Source: Lucinisca nassula
Lineage: Eukaryota; Mollusca; Bivalvia; Lucinida; Lucinidae
Reading direction: 5' to 3'
Length of the DNA: 64,000 bases
Assembly: GCA_963580285.1 (NCBI GenBank)
Contig: OY757010.1
Location: 74,380,858-74,444,857 of the forward strand
Shown here: piece after piece, positions 10,533 to 23,736 of the stretch
How positions within the stretch are numbered: position 1 is the first letter of the stretch
Layout: the number at the start of each line of letters is the position of its first letter
Notes under the pieces: generated by a model
The model's input: only the letters and a program-made list of their open reading frames with translations
Told to the model about the DNA's origin: nothing
Databases searched by the model: none
Made by a program: the position numbers and the translations under genes

Positions 10533-10599
10533 ATCAAAATTTATTAGTACTGCCAGCATCAAAGGAAAGTACTGGAAGCTGTGGATTAATGAAAAGTGT

Positions 10600-10807
10600 C
10601 CAGTAAAGTAAAATTCCTATATTAAGACCACCTTTGGGACTGTTCAAAAGTGGTCTTTAAGACCACTTTTGAACAGTCACAAAGGTTGGCCAGAGGACAC
10701 TTTAATCAGAAAACGAAAAGAAATAATAACTGAAACCTGCTAAATAATCTTTTTAAAGCAGAATAAGTCTGAATTTTAGGTGGTCTTAATAGCGGAATTT
10801 CAGTGTA
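10600..10807. mobile_element. MITE-2 copy
   Basis: AAAATTCCTATATTAAGACC at the left and TCTTAATAGCGGAATTTCAG at the right are terminal inverted repeats. The centre is the hairpin TTCAAAAGTGGTCTTTAAGA and its reverse. The duplicate is at 19752-19959. Confidence 0.85.
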
Positions 10808-10956
10808 TATCCAGTATATTTTACAATTACATTCTCTCAGATCCATGAATTTAAATCTGGACCCTATTTCCAAATGAAGTTTTAAACAACACTGCATTAA
10901 ATAACTTGACACATTCATTTACAAAATGAAACAGAGGAAATGCAGAAAAATCTAAC

Positions 10957-11120
10957 TATATCTGAAAATGTTGTCTGCTTATGTCGTCTGCTAAATTTTT
11001 TTGCAAACTTTATAAAAAAACATTTGCATACAGAGAATCAGTCTTTGCAAAAATGACTTAAAGTAACCAACAGACGACAAAATAGACGACAGTTGTCTTG
11101 ATTGGCATTTTATGGGTTAA
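10957..11120. mobile_element. MITE-8 copy
   Basis: TGTTGTCTGC..GTCGTCTGCT on the left pairs with CAGACGACAAAATAGACGAC on the right, and the end reads CATTTTATGGGTTAA. Related copies lie at 35735-35953 and 51430-51637. The duplicate is at 20109-20272. Confidence 0.65.
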
Positions 11121-11590
11121 GAAAAATTTTAAGTTTTGTTTCCTTCTGAACCTGCAAAATGTCTCCGCATATGACCTTATTAAAATCTGCGTTTAAATTC
11201 TTGCTGAGTCAAACAATCTTGAAAATGAGAGAGACTTAATTTCATTTCTGTTTAAATTCTTGGCTTATAAATGATAGTGGATACAAAAAGACAAAACATT
11301 GAAACACTATAAACTTCAATGACCTATAGTCCCAAACGTGTTCGAGGCATTGTATCTTGACTGCATTAAGTATAAGTTCGGGCTACTTGCACTCTTTCAT
11401 ATCATACTACAAATATCATTTTTCCTAAGTGGTGAACATGAGAAAAATATTGCCCTGAGAAATAAAACCTGGTCTGTGGCTAATTATTTGGAATTCACTA
11501 CTCATCTTTTACTCACAGCATGCTTTAGGGCTTGAGAAGCTGAGAACACTACTGGACCAGCATAGCTTCTGATAAAAGAGTAAGAAGGGA
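11121..11590. other. Non-coding stretch
   Basis: AT-rich sequence. The 65-codon frame at 11338-11535 has no known motif and no homologue was recognised. Nothing else stands out. Confidence 0.45.
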
Positions 11591-11787
11591 AATTAACTTG
11601 TCCTGCTGAAGAATTAATATAGCCACGACCGCTTCTAACTTTCAACAAATGAGATTACTCGATGCAATTTATTCCTTCAAATTCATATACTGAACAATGT
11701 ATATCCTGATCAGCTTCAGAAGCCATCTGATCTGGATCTACAGTTTGCAAAGGAAGGGGTTATAATGGTTCAGCAGGACCATGATAA
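11591..11787. mobile_element. MITE-1 copy
   Basis: TTAACTTGTCCTGCTGAAGA on the left and GGTTCAGCAGGACCATG on the right are inverted ends, with the CTTCAGAAGCCATCTGATCT core between. The duplicate is at 20743-20939. Confidence 0.7.
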
Positions 11788-11924
11788 ATGATAATCTTTA
11801 TGACATATACCAAACTGGGGCATAAAATTATGAAACAGTTCATAAGAAAAGGAAATCAATAGCATAGGCAGCTAGCAAAAGCTCAGGTAAGACTATGCAA
11901 AAACAGTCACACCAGATTATGCAG

Positions 11925-12108
11925 GGCCTGACAAATCCATTGCCCAGCTGCCCGGGACAAGTCCAAATTTTAGCTGGGTAAGTTATTTTTTTATTTCACT
12001 TGTCCAGAAAATGAATAGAATATATAGGGAATGTTCTAATTCTGAGCCATTTTCAAGATGCTGTGGACTGCCGGGAAAGTGGTTGAAACTTTGATTTGTC
12101 AGGTCATG
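11925..12108. mobile_element. Probable short MITE
   Basis: GGCCTGACAAATCC near the left and TTTGATTTGTCAGGTC at the right form an inverted pair, with CTGCCCGGGACAAGTCC and GGACTGCCGGGAAAGTGG inside. Boundaries are approximate. Confidence 0.45.
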
Positions 12109-12189
12109 TTATGTACAGTCTCACCAGAGCTATGGCTGCTAGCTGACATGTAGAAGAAGGGACCATGAAGTAACTTAACGTAAAAGTGT

Positions 12190-12310
12190 GGGTGTGTGTG
12201 TTTGAGTTTCACATCCCACCAACAGCTAGGGTCATATGGAGATGGGACCTCAGTTCATCGAAAATTCCGAGAGTCTGGCATGGAAGAAGTCATGTGTCTA
12301 ACCCTCTTAA
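12190..12310 (-). mobile_element. SINE-C-like fragment
   Basis: GTGTTTGAGTTTCACATCCC followed by ACCAACAGCTAGGGTCATAT matches the 3' part of the SINE-C at 49138-49299. The tRNA-like head is missing here. The duplicate is at 21342-21462. Confidence 0.6.
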
Positions 12311-12590
12311 GTGGCTCCACATCCACACTTGAAGAACAAAAGTCAGAAAACACTAAGACCCTGTTTCTCATGGGTCTGCTTATTTGTTTTTTTTTTTATT
12401 ATTTCTTCCGATAAAGGCATCTAAGTTGTGGCACAGATAACCCTGGATGATGATGTGTCAGACCAGACAATATTCAGAGCAGCCTGCACACTGACAGTTT
12501 GGTCAGAATCTTTGATAATCACAAGTGAGCTTAGTAATGATGACAGGCAATCCCTCTGACCTAACAGAGCCCAGTTGTTCAAAGCATCGT

Positions 12591-12790
12591 NNNNNNNNNN
12601 NNNNNNNNNNNNNNNNNNNNNNNNNNNNNNNNNNNNNNNNNNNNNNNNNNNNNNNNNNNNNNNNNNNNNNNNNNNNNNNNNNNNNNNNNNNNNNNNNNNN
12701 NNNNNNNNNNNNNNNNNNNNNNNNNNNNNNNNNNNNNNNNNNNNNNNNNNNNNNNNNNNNNNNNNNNNNNNNNNNNNNNNNNNNNNNNNN
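12591..12790. other. Assembly gap, 200 N
   Basis: An exact run of 200 unknown bases, a standard fixed-size scaffold gap. Frames drawn across it are meaningless. It lies between the two identical 8952-bp blocks. Confidence 0.99.
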
Positions 12791-13844
12791 TGACAAATAT
12801 CTGTCACCATTAATATAGTGAGGCGGTACTCTTTTAACATCTAGATGGTGTCATTTTGTATGATATTTAAAATGAATTTAAGGAGGGGCTGTTGCGTAAG
12901 TTTTCGTCCAGAGAATTCCACAACGTTATTCCTGACGGAATACAAGATTTCCTAAATAGTTTGTATGACAAAATGGTTGAGTAATATTATTTTGATTTCT
13001 CAGATGATAATTGGTGGTTTCCCTTATAACAGGAGGGATTAAATCAGTTAGGTAGCTTGGAACTAACGCTTTCGTTGATCTGTACATGAAATTCATTTTT
13101 TGTTGTTTCTGTCTATCTGCTAATGATGGCCAGCAACATTCCCTGTACAAATTATCCAAAGAAACCGATCTCGTGAGACCAGTTACTATTCTAGCAGTCT
13201 CATTTTGAAGCTTTTCGAGAGCATTTGAGTCTTGGAGAGAACATCCATCCCAGACGACTGAAGAATACTCAAGAATAGGTAGTACATATGAAAGATATAT
13301 CTGGTTTAGTGCAACTCATGTGAGCGTAAATTTTTATTTTCTCATTATACCTACAATCTTTGCAGCACGTGTTAGAATGTTTTGTATGCGCTCATCCCAC
13401 TGTCCGTTTTTACTTAAAGTCAATCCAAGATGTTTATAAAATTCTAATTTCCGAGGCCTTTTCGATATTTGCATTAAAATTATTAAAGAAATTACTATCT
13501 GCTGTGGTTGGACTTTAAAATAAACCTATCAAAAAGCTATCTTGATTAACATCGACTTCTGTCCAAATTGACTCTTCCCTTAGGTCTACGTCGGTGCCTG
13601 AGCCTAGAACTTATATACAAGAGCAATCCACCTCCATACATATTCCTGTCTTTCCTGTACGGGTCACTAAAATAATTTGAAATAGTAAGTAGTTCAGAGG
13701 ATACGTTGGCATCGAGATGCGTATCAGATAGGCAATTTTGTTTCGTATGCTCCTAATATTTAGATGAAGGATCGATAACGAGTGCTTATTGTCTGGACCT
13801 GGATTGCTCTCAACATCTCCAGCTTCTAATAGTATAAGGAACAA
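12791..13844 (-). pseudogene. Non-LTR retrotransposon remnant with 2A motif, copy 2
   Basis: This is the plus-9152 duplicate of 3639-4692: the same 2A motif (13794-13820), broken endonuclease and deleted reverse transcriptase. Its 3' part (the C-terminal CTC..H..C region) is cut off at the N gap. It should not be counted as a second insertion. Confidence 0.9.
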
Positions 13845-14750
13845 ACTAGAGACATGTGTACATTACATAACGAAGATTCAAACAGCTGCAGACACACGTA
13901 ACTGGCGTATTTAGCTATAAATAAAAGCTTTGTCAGAAGCATCCACCAAAATCTCAGTATCCTATATCTAATCATGAAGCTCTGCTAGCTGCCAATAGTG
14001 CAACAATGAAATAGACTAGGGAGACATATGCACCTGCAGAAAACTGGGGTTGGAGGCTAACTGTTGGTTTTCTTTTGCTCCAGCATTTCAGTGGTTTCTT
14101 GCTGTCGAGTCCTCACCGTTGTCTCACCTCTGTGGTTCTTTGATTTTTGTGTTCACGGAGATGTTGCACTGATGAGTTAGGAGGCCTTCATGCGGACTGA
14201 ACAAATTATTTGTCTAAATCGCGACGGAAGTAAGGGCGAGGATTGTGGCCACGTAAAATCGATTTAAGCCCCCCAGTGGAAATCTTCCACTGACCGTTCC
14301 AAGGCGGCTCTTCTGTGGCGATTTATTTATGTTGTTGTTTGTTACTTACTGTGTGTATCACTTGTGTCTTTTAATTTTGGATAGCCATATGGCCATTTTG
14401 TGGGAAAGTAACTGTCCTTATGGCCTTCCTTTGTTTAGGTTTCCATTGTGGTCTGGTCGCTTAATGTTTGTATTTCTTTCCCTTTGGTGTCTTTTATGGG
14501 TGGAGTAAGTTAATTGTATCAATTCCTGATCTTTGTTTTACTTCTACTTTGGGCAGTGAAAGGTGACAAATTGCTGGCGGTACATACAGATAAACCACCA
14601 GCACCTGAGAGTTGCTCAAGGTCGTGAGGTGTAAATGTAAGGCCGACTACAAAACTCTTCTGTACACTTGTCTCAAGCATGGCCTTACATGCTCCCAAAT
14701 GTGTGGAGTATGCAGGTGAACTAGCTGTCTGAATTCCATTCAGTTGGATA

Positions 14751-14953
14751 GAAGATCTAAGCCTGTCCAGGAACCGCGGTGCAAGGCGGACCGTCCATGC
14801 TAATAAACCCTATTGGTTTCATCGGGCGACAGGGCTTGAGATGTCATTTCATCTCGATGTCGGGTAAAAGTCCCACAAAATTGGAAGCAACGTCTCCAAA
14901 ATTACCTTTACAGTGTTGACGGGGACGTTAAACCTTAACTCAAACAAACAAGA
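14751..14953 (+). mobile_element. SINE-A, duplicate of 5599-5801
   Basis: Same element and same 15-bp TSD (14736-14750 and 14954-14968) as the copy in the first block; an assembly duplicate. Confidence 0.92.
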
Positions 14954-15227
14954 CCATTCAGTTGGATAATGCAGATGACACTGAAGACTGTGATTAGAAT
15001 CAAGCTTCAGCAGAACAGTGTATTGAAGGAAAAGATGTACATCATGTATGTATTGTGATTTGACATAAAAGGTCTAGTAATATGAACATTCATGTAGCAA
15101 AACCAACATGGTATGTGCACCCACTAAAGCATGACATCTCCCCAGGCATCTGGTCAGTCTTATCACAGTCTTGGATGTGCACTAAATGGGTAGCTGAGGA
15201 TCCTAGCTTACTTCAAGTGTACACTGA

Positions 15228-15513
15228 TTTTGTCCGATTTTAGGTTTAACGTCCCCGTCAACACTGTAAATGTCATTTTGGAGACGTTGCTTCCAATTTT
15301 GTGGGACTTTTACCCGACAGTGAGATGAATTGACATCTCAAGCCCTGCCGCCCAATGAAACTAGGGTTTATAAGCATGGACTCACACTGCTTTGCCTGGT
15401 CAGGCTTAGATCCTCTAAGCAGTTTACCAGTGCTCGTTTGCGGGTCGGTTCAGCTCTGCGTGGAAGCATCATGCAGCCCATATATTTCTTCAAGCCCCGA
15501 TAAGCGGGGGCCA
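15228..15513 (-). mobile_element. SINE-A, duplicate of 6076-6361
   Basis: Same element and TSD as the copy in the first block, at plus 9152. Confidence 0.92.
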
Positions 15514-18500
15514 TCAAGTGTACACTGAAGGCTGTTTAGACCAGATGGATGACCAGGCTTAGATTAGTCTGATTAGCTTTTGATTGCATGATGTAAAACC
15601 CACCACTGGGTTATATGTATGTGAATTATACACATAAGTATAAGAACATTGAGATTATCATTTTGATGATCTAATTATGACTTTAGTCCAATTTTAGTGT
15701 TATATGATTTCAGCGAGTAAAGAAACATTGATCATGACAGTTCGTTTTTTGTTGTACCTTGGAATTTCCAAACATTTGCTACTATTTGTATCAGTAGAGA
15801 AATGTATTCTGTAGTGTTTCTTGGTGTTTTTATTCTTTAAGTTTCAATGCTGTAGTCTTGCTGGTTTGTGGTATGCATTTGAAAAGTAACATCATCATTA
15901 GTAGATATAAATTGTTTAGAGTTCAGTCACAAGGGCAAAAAAGTGGGTGGGGTATTTTACCCCTGTTTTATCCATATAAGTCATCATGTAATTAATAAAA
16001 AAAACTTGTTTAACCATTTTACATGAAAAAGTTTCCATTCTGGTGTAGACAGATTAGATTTGAAGAAATAAAACTCGACGATACCTTGTCAGATAGCAAA
16101 ATATTGAATTTAAACACTAAATTGCTTGCCAAACCTAGGTGCTTTCAAAATGCTAAAAAAAAAACAAATTTCATATCGTCCGATTCCGTCCTACTTTTGA
16201 TATGTCTTTAAGGGAAGGTACTCCAGTACAAAAATGCTAAAAACATTTGTGTTGCAATTTTGCTTGGGTCTAGGCCAAATATCGCTAGTTTGCCTGGACT
16301 AATCCTGATAACCCGTTTGACCCTTATCTTGCTGAATATTTAATTTTGCCACACCCATTTCTGACTGTAATATATCAAGTAATTTGATTCGTTGATACAG
16401 TCATTAAAATTTGCAAACTGACTGACAAACAGTATAGATTCTTCAGAAGCCATCTGATCTGGATCTACACTGTTTGCAAAGGTAGGGGTTGTCGTGAACA
16501 GCAAGACAATGGCTAGCATCCAACTGAGCTACAGGGACCTGCTGGCCATAGCCTTTGCTTAAAATGGGTTTGATTGCTCAATAGTGGTGGCCACTATAAC
16601 AGGTTTAACTGAAGAACAAGCATTGTTTTGTGTACAATATTTAATTCACTAACCAATGAGGTAATGATATTTATAGACAATATTATACATGCTGTAACAG
16701 AGACTAAAACATGCATTCCTGTACAAAAGTGTAAAAAAAATATGAGCCAAACCACAAGATATCCTGTCTTTATAGGCTTCTACACTGTGAAGATGAAGCT
16801 TAGGATCCAGGGGCCAGTTGTTCAAAGCATCCTTAGCTTAACGAGTTCGTTAGTGGTCATATTGTTAACTGTTCTAGCAAGTTTAATATTTAAAATTTTG
16901 GTATTTTTGCTGAAAAAATGTGAGCAGCTTTTGCATATGCAAAAGCTGCTCACATTTTTCAGCAAAAATATGAGCATATTTGCCATAATAAATGATCAAA
17001 GTTTTAACAATACGTGAACTAACGACGTCGTTAGTTTTGAACAACTAGCCCCAGATGTTCAAAACTAACGATGTCGTTAGGTAACATCATTAAAACGTAA
17101 TATTAAAACGTAACATCATTAAAACTGTGATCTTTAATTGTAGGAAGTTCTTCTATTTTCACTGAAAAAAAAATGAGTAGCAAAAGCTACTCACATTTTT
17201 TTCAGCAAAAATACAAATACTGTACTTACTAGAACAGTTAACCCTTGACCTGCTGAATATATAAATATGCCACACCCACCACTGATTATCAACCAATCAG
17301 ATTTCTTGATGCAAATCATTGCAACAAATTCATAAACTGAATGACAATGAAGATCCTGATCAGATGGCTTCTTCAGAAGCCATCTGATCTGGATATGCAT
17401 TGTTTGAAAGATCAGACATATCCGACTCAGCAGGACAAGGGTTATTAACATTATGACCACTTACAAGCCTGTTAAGCTAACAATGCTTTGAACAGCTGGC
17501 CCCAGCTTTTGTGATTGTTAAGGGAAATGCCTGACATGGTCCTCAATGGTTCTCATTTGACCGCATATGTGCAGGCTAAGGTGAGCCTTCTCTGACCACA
17601 GGTAATAAAACAGGACTTCTTATGGCTTGGCTCATGTCAGATTGTCTAATGAACATAATGAAAACCCAAGATATTATAATATAGCAGTTTACAGAAATAG
17701 GGTTTTTGTCTTCTGTTTATTTGTTTTTTTAAGACCCTTTCAAGAATATATCACGTATTTCCAGCCAAGAGGTGGGCAAATACCAGAGTACCTGGAGAAA
17801 AAACACCAGGCTTAGCATCTCACGCGTGGCTCGAGCCTTCTATGAATCAAATAACTACAAATTTGTTTTCAACACTGTATACTAGAAGTATAATACTAGA
17901 AGTATACATGATTTGAGCGTGTAAGTTTAGTGGTTTTCTCCATACACTTGGGTTTCTTCTCCAAAGATTTGACAACTCCCATTTCAGGGGAATTTCTGCA
18001 AGGTTGAAAATGCTAATACACACATCTGCCAGGTATGATATCAAGGTGTTACAGTTGTATCATTAACATCAGCTTTAACTTTGTGTGAAATGGCCGAAAA
18101 ATCTTATTAAATTGAACCATTTATCTATATACCTGTATACAAAAGTAACATATTGGAGAATAAGTAATAGATATATCCATTGTTTTTGTGAAATATTGGT
18201 AAATATTTGTACTGATTGATATCTGTACAGGATAATTTGACGAGCCCGCCAGGGCGAGTCTAATTATCCTGTACAGATGTCAATCAGTACAAATATTTAC
18301 CAATATTTCTCAAAAACAATTGCATATATCTGTTTTAATCCACAGCTTATTGTAACTTCCACTTAAAGGTAATAGATAAAACCTATTAAAGCATATTTGT
18401 TTTATTTACTGTTAATTTCAATTTCTTTTATTTGACCTGATTTACCCCGTCTGGAAAATGGATTGTCCTGTCTGAAAGGACACTGTCAGCTTCTCTGCTT

Positions 18501-18598
18501 AAATATATTCAATTGGATTTGATTGGTCTAAATCCAACTGACCACAGGTTATTTGATCATACTTTTTTAACCTGATGTTTATCACTGGGACATTTTAA

Positions 18599-18850
18599 CA
18601 CAGATGCTTGGGGTCAGGACCAATGAGCTTTCTGGCCCAACAAAACAGGCCTACTATCGATAGAACTTGTTTGAACACTTTAAAACAATGTTTAAAAAAA
18701 GGTCCCCATCACTGATAGGTATATTAGAGCCTATCAGTGATGGGGACCTTTTTTTAAACATTGTTTTAAAGTGTTCAAACAAGTTTTATCGATAGTAGGC
18801 CTGTTTTGTTGGGCCAGAAAGCTCATTGGTCCTGACCCCAAGCATCTGTG
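18599..18850. mobile_element. hAT-like foldback, duplicate of 9447-9698
   Basis: Identical palindrome and identical flanking CATTTTAA repeats at plus 9152. Confidence 0.85.
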
Positions 18851-21720
18851 CATTTTAATGCTGAACCTTCAAGTGTAGGACTTACTTTAAACTCAGATGT
18901 GTGTTTTTGCTGCATGCAAATGTTTCGTAAAATGTTTGGCACCAGTAAATGGGAGTGTATTTTGTGATAATTCAGGGATATTTTTTTCTCCATAAAAAGG
19001 TATGTTGTGGGTACTCATTTTGAACAGCTTCATCCCACAAAAACATGTTGTGGGTACTCGTTGGAATTGCCTAGATGAGGCGGTTCTAGGGAGTACCCAC
19101 AATTTGATTTTATGGAGAATTGGAGAAACTTAATCAGAAGAAGCAGTCTGATCAGGGTCTGCACTGATTAAGTAAAGGCTATTTTAAATGTGGGTACTCA
19201 TTCAAATAACCTCGGCGAGGCTATTTTAATGAATACCCACAATGTTAATTTTGTCATGCTAGAAGCGCCTTCCCATTTTAAGATCAGAAGGAGCAGTCTG
19301 GTCAGGGTCTGCACTGTTTGTCATTAAGTAAAAGCTATTTTAAATGTGGGTACTCATTCAAATAACCTCGGCGAGGCTATTTTAATGAATACCCATAATG
19401 TTAATTTTGTCATGCAGAGCTAGAGGCCCCTTCAAATTTTAAGATCAGAAGGTAGCAGTCTGATCCGGGTCTGCACTGTTTGCCATTAAGTAAAAGCTAT
19501 TTTTAAATATGGGTACTCATTCAAATAACCTCGGCGAGGCTATTTTAAGGAATACCCACAATGTTAATTTTGTCATGCAGAGCTAGAAGCCCCTTCCCAT
19601 TTTAATTGTAGCTCAGTTGATTGGTCCATTCAAAACTGTACATGATATCAGTACATGATATCAGTACATGATATCAATACATTTATCAAAATTTATTAGT
19701 ACTGCCAGCATCAAAGGAAAGTACTGGAAGCTGTGGATTAATGAAAAGTGTCCAGTAAAGTAAAATTCCTATATTAAGACCACCTTTGGGACTGTTCAAA
19801 AGTGGTCTTTAAGACCACTTTTGAACAGTCACAAAGGTTGGCCAGAGGACACTTTAATCAGAAAACGAAAAGAAATAATAACTGAAACCTGCTAAATAAT
19901 CTTTTTAAAGCAGAATAAGTCTGAATTTTAGGTGGTCTTAATAGCGGAATTTCAGTGTATATCCAGTATATTTTACAATTACATTCTCTCAGATCCATGA
20001 ATTTAAATCTGGACCCTATTTCCAAATGAAGTTTTAAACAACACTGCATTAAATAACTTGACACATTCATTTACAAAATGAAACAGAGGAAATGCAGAAA
20101 AATCTAACTATATCTGAAAATGTTGTCTGCTTATGTCGTCTGCTAAATTTTTTTGCAAACTTTATAAAAAAACATTTGCATACAGAGAATCAGTCTTTGC
20201 AAAAATGACTTAAAGTAACCAACAGACGACAAAATAGACGACAGTTGTCTTGATTGGCATTTTATGGGTTAAGAAAAATTTTAAGTTTTGTTTCCTTCTG
20301 AACCTGCAAAATGTCTCCGCATATGACCTTATTAAAATCTGCGTTTAAATTCTTGCTGAGTCAAACAATCTTGAAAATGAGAGAGACTTAATTTCATTTC
20401 TGTTTAAATTCTTGGCTTATAAATGATAGTGGATACAAAAAGACAAAACATTGAAACACTATAAACTTCAATGACCTATAGTCCCAAACGTGTTCGAGGC
20501 ATTGTATCTTGACTGCATTAAGTATAAGTTCGGGCTACTTGCACTCTTTCATATCATACTACAAATATCATTTTTCCTAAGTGGTGAACATGAGAAAAAT
20601 ATTGCCCTGAGAAATAAAACCTGGTCTGTGGCTAATTATTTGGAATTCACTACTCATCTTTTACTCACAGCATGCTTTAGGGCTTGAGAAGCTGAGAACA
20701 CTACTGGACCAGCATAGCTTCTGATAAAAGAGTAAGAAGGGAAATTAACTTGTCCTGCTGAAGAATTAATATAGCCACGACCGCTTCTAACTTTCAACAA
20801 ATGAGATTACTCGATGCAATTTATTCCTTCAAATTCATATACTGAACAATGTATATCCTGATCAGCTTCAGAAGCCATCTGATCTGGATCTACAGTTTGC
20901 AAAGGAAGGGGTTATAATGGTTCAGCAGGACCATGATAAATGATAATCTTTATGACATATACCAAACTGGGGCATAAAATTATGAAACAGTTCATAAGAA
21001 AAGGAAATCAATAGCATAGGCAGCTAGCAAAAGCTCAGGTAAGACTATGCAAAAACAGTCACACCAGATTATGCAGGGCCTGACAAATCCATTGCCCAGC
21101 TGCCCGGGACAAGTCCAAATTTTAGCTGGGTAAGTTATTTTTTTATTTCACTTGTCCAGAAAATGAATAGAATATATAGGGAATGTTCTAATTCTGAGCC
21201 ATTTTCAAGATGCTGTGGACTGCCGGGAAAGTGGTTGAAACTTTGATTTGTCAGGTCATGTTATGTACAGTCTCACCAGAGCTATGGCTGCTAGCTGACA
21301 TGTAGAAGAAGGGACCATGAAGTAACTTAACGTAAAAGTGTGGGTGTGTGTGTTTGAGTTTCACATCCCACCAACAGCTAGGGTCATATGGAGATGGGAC
21401 CTCAGTTCATCGAAAATTCCGAGAGTCTGGCATGGAAGAAGTCATGTGTCTAACCCTCTTAAGTGGCTCCACATCCACACTTGAAGAACAAAAGTCAGAA
21501 AACACTAAGACCCTGTTTCTCATGGGTCTGCTTATTTGTTTTTTTTTTTATTATTTCTTCCGATAAAGGCATCTAAGTTGTGGCACAGATAACCCTGGAT
21601 GATGATGTGTCAGACCAGACAATATTCAGAGCAGCCTGCACACTGACAGTTTGGTCAGAATCTTTGATAATCACAAGTGAGCTTAGTAATGATGACAGGC
21701 AATCCCTCTGACCTAACAGA

Positions 21721-22164
21721 GCCCAGTTGTTCAAAGCATCGTTAGCTTAAAAAGCTTGTTTGTGGTCAAAATGATAACTGTTCTAGTAAGGAGAATACCT
21801 AATATGGGCCCCGTCAAGCGATTTTGGTACTCTGCGAGCAGCGAAGGTTCAGGGGAGCCTGCGCATCCGTGCAATCTCGCCATAACCTTCACTGCTCGCT
21901 CATACAAGCAGTGAAACAAGAGGAACCTTCAGACAGAAAGCCATATCCCTGGCACCTCTGAATGGCTGGGCATGCGCAGTTAAAATTTGTCATGACGGAA
22001 TGCTCGAAGACACAAATTCGCTTGGCGGGGCTCATATGGTAATATTTTTGCTGCAAAAATGTGAGTAGCTGCATTTGCAAAAGCTACTGAATATTTGCCA
22101 CATAAAATGAACAAACTTTTAAAGATATGCTAACTGACAAAATTATTTTTTAACAACTGGTCCT
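21721..22164. mobile_element. MITE-4 copy interrupted by MITE-6
   Basis: GCCCAGTTGTTCAAAGCATC at the left and TTTTTAACAACTGGTCC at the right are the MITE-4 ends. The body is split by MITE-6 at 21803-22039. In the first assembly copy this element is truncated by the N gap at 12590. Confidence 0.78.
21803..22039. mobile_element. MITE-6 copy, nested
   Basis: Left end ATGGGCCCCGTCAAGCGATT and right end AATTCGCTTGGCGGGGCTCA are inverted ends. Internal arms read CGAGCAGCGAAGGTTCAGG and CCTTCACTGCTCGCTC. Sister copies are at 47258-47508 and 55342-55580. GC content is higher than the surroundings. Confidence 0.82.
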
Positions 22165-22522
22165 CGATATGGAAACTGATCTGAGTTCTTCTGGTTGTAC
22201 ACACCATTCCGTAGGTTTTTCTGTGCTCAGGCTCATCTGGCAGCATAAAAGAAAGTTAACACTAACACTAACTGAGATATAACGCACTTTAACATACTTT
22301 CCCACTCAACAGATACAAATTTGCGTAAAAACAGTTGCAACAAAACAAGGCATTTCATCTATGTACAGATACTGTAAAAGGTATAAATAATCAATTGATG
22401 AACACATCAGTCCTGTGAAATAATCTAGCCAGAGGAACAGCATTGATATACTGACTGATCTGAGTTTTCACTTGGGGGAGGGGCACATCTAAAGGCAAAT
22501 TCCCCTTGCCGGGTTCCATATA
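22165..22522. other. Non-coding stretch
   Basis: No gene, repeat boundary or motif could be recognised here. Confidence 0.45.
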
Positions 22523-22812
22523 CATTCGAACCCCAATGGCTTGAATCCTTTTAGGACCATGAAAATTTATTCAAGACAGGGTGGTTTAAGCCACGGAGGG
22601 TTACTGTTAGAGCCATACAAGGAGGCATAATGGACATAACTGTGGGATATCTGGTGTTCTATATCACAAATGTATGTTGTTTTACTCATTAGAATTGCCT
22701 AAATTATCCCTATTTCGTATTTGGAGGAATTCCCTGCGGATTCAAGAATGGCTATGACTCATTCATGGTAAACGAGCCATCGGGGTTCCAGCCACTGACG
22801 TTCTACTGTAAT
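22523..22812. mobile_element. MITE-3 copy, degenerate
   Basis: AATGGCTTGAATCCTTTTAG near the left and AACGAGCCATCGGGGTTCCA near the right match the MITE-3 ends in diverged form. The central palindrome is only half present. Confidence 0.6.
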
Positions 22813-22980
22813 TCCCGAACAAGCTCGGCTTTGCTAGCTCCAATACTGCGCCATCAAAAGCCTGCCTTACGACATCTCTCAAGGGAAAACTCAGATAAGC
22901 CTTTACACATAGATCCAGACAAGTGGGTGTAACACGGATAATTTCTGGATGAATTTTCATATTTATTCATTAAAACATAT

Positions 22981-23328
22981 ACAGCGGAACTTCGATGGCT
23001 CGAACACTGATAGCTCGTTTACCATGGCTGAGTCGAACACGTTCTTAAGTCCCTAGAAATGCTTTCCCTAGGTCCTGATAAAACAAAAGTATAATTTAGG
23101 AAGATTTTTAATTGTGAAAAGGTATATTGTGTGTACTCATTAGAATCGCCTCGATCAGGCAATTCTAATTAGTACACACAGCATACCTAATGAGTACACA
23201 CAGCATACTTTAACTTCATATAAGCATGATGCTTCCTGACAGGACTTTATATAATAACTCGAACTACCCCCGTCTCGAACACATTTTAATGGTCCCACAG
23301 CTGTTCGAGCCATCCAAGCTTCATTGTA
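22981..23328. mobile_element. MITE-3 copy, rearranged
   Basis: GCGGAACTTCGATGGCTCGA at the left and GTTCGAGCCATCCAAGCTTC at the right are the ends. It contains the palindrome TACTCATTAGAATCGCCTCG with its partner. Part of the right arm is duplicated near the left end (GCTCGTTTACCATGGCTGAG). Confidence 0.65.
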
Positions 23329-23716
23329 TTGTGGGTTCTTGTTGGAATTGCCTCGTTGAGAACAAATGCAAAGGATGATCTTGGACTAATGATGTTTGCA
23401 CTTGAGTGGTACTGATTTCAGTTTAATTCATCTGCTTATAAGAATGATGAAAAAATTTCACATAACACATATAGGGCAACACAGAAGAAATCTTACAAAA
23501 TGTATATACATGTATGCGTATGACTTGACAAAGATATTATAATGACTACCACTTAGAACAACAAAGGAAGTATATAATCAATGATAACTTGCTCAACATA
23601 ACTAAGCATGAAATTTGTCCTGCTCATAAATGGTGTTTTTACCAGCATGGCAAGTATTTTCCTATATAGGTTTGAGCATTAAAAAGCCTTATTTTTACTT
23701 ACCCTATTTACCATAT
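23329..23716. other. Non-coding stretch
   Basis: AT-rich, no gene found. The short frame 23630-23845 runs into a SINE and is not called. Confidence 0.45.
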
Positions 23717-23736
23717 GTTTTTGTACTGAACAGTGT

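Larger units (their letters stand above)
3639..12590. repeat. 8952-bp segment, copy 1 of an assembly-level duplication
   Basis: This block reappears at 12791-21742 with an offset of 9152. All translated frames in the two blocks are identical and every stretch compared by eye matched base for base. Copy 1 ends exactly at the first N and copy 2 starts exactly after the last N, which is the signature of two overlapping contig ends placed side by side. Confidence 0.95.
12791..21742. repeat. 8952-bp segment, copy 2 of an assembly-level duplication
   Basis: Identical to 3639-12590. Every element listed for that block recurs here at plus 9152; only the most useful ones are listed again. Sequence continues past 21742 without a break into the rest of a MITE-4 copy that copy 1 loses at the gap. 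Confidence 0.95.

Noticed and set aside
12421..12840. Frames of 72-139 codons spanning the N run
   Set aside because: Most residues are unknown; the frames exist only because N does not produce stops.
3639..21742. A biological 9-kb tandem duplication with two LINE and six SINE/MITE insertions
   Set aside because: Both copies end exactly at the gap and appear identical, which fits an unmerged contig overlap better.
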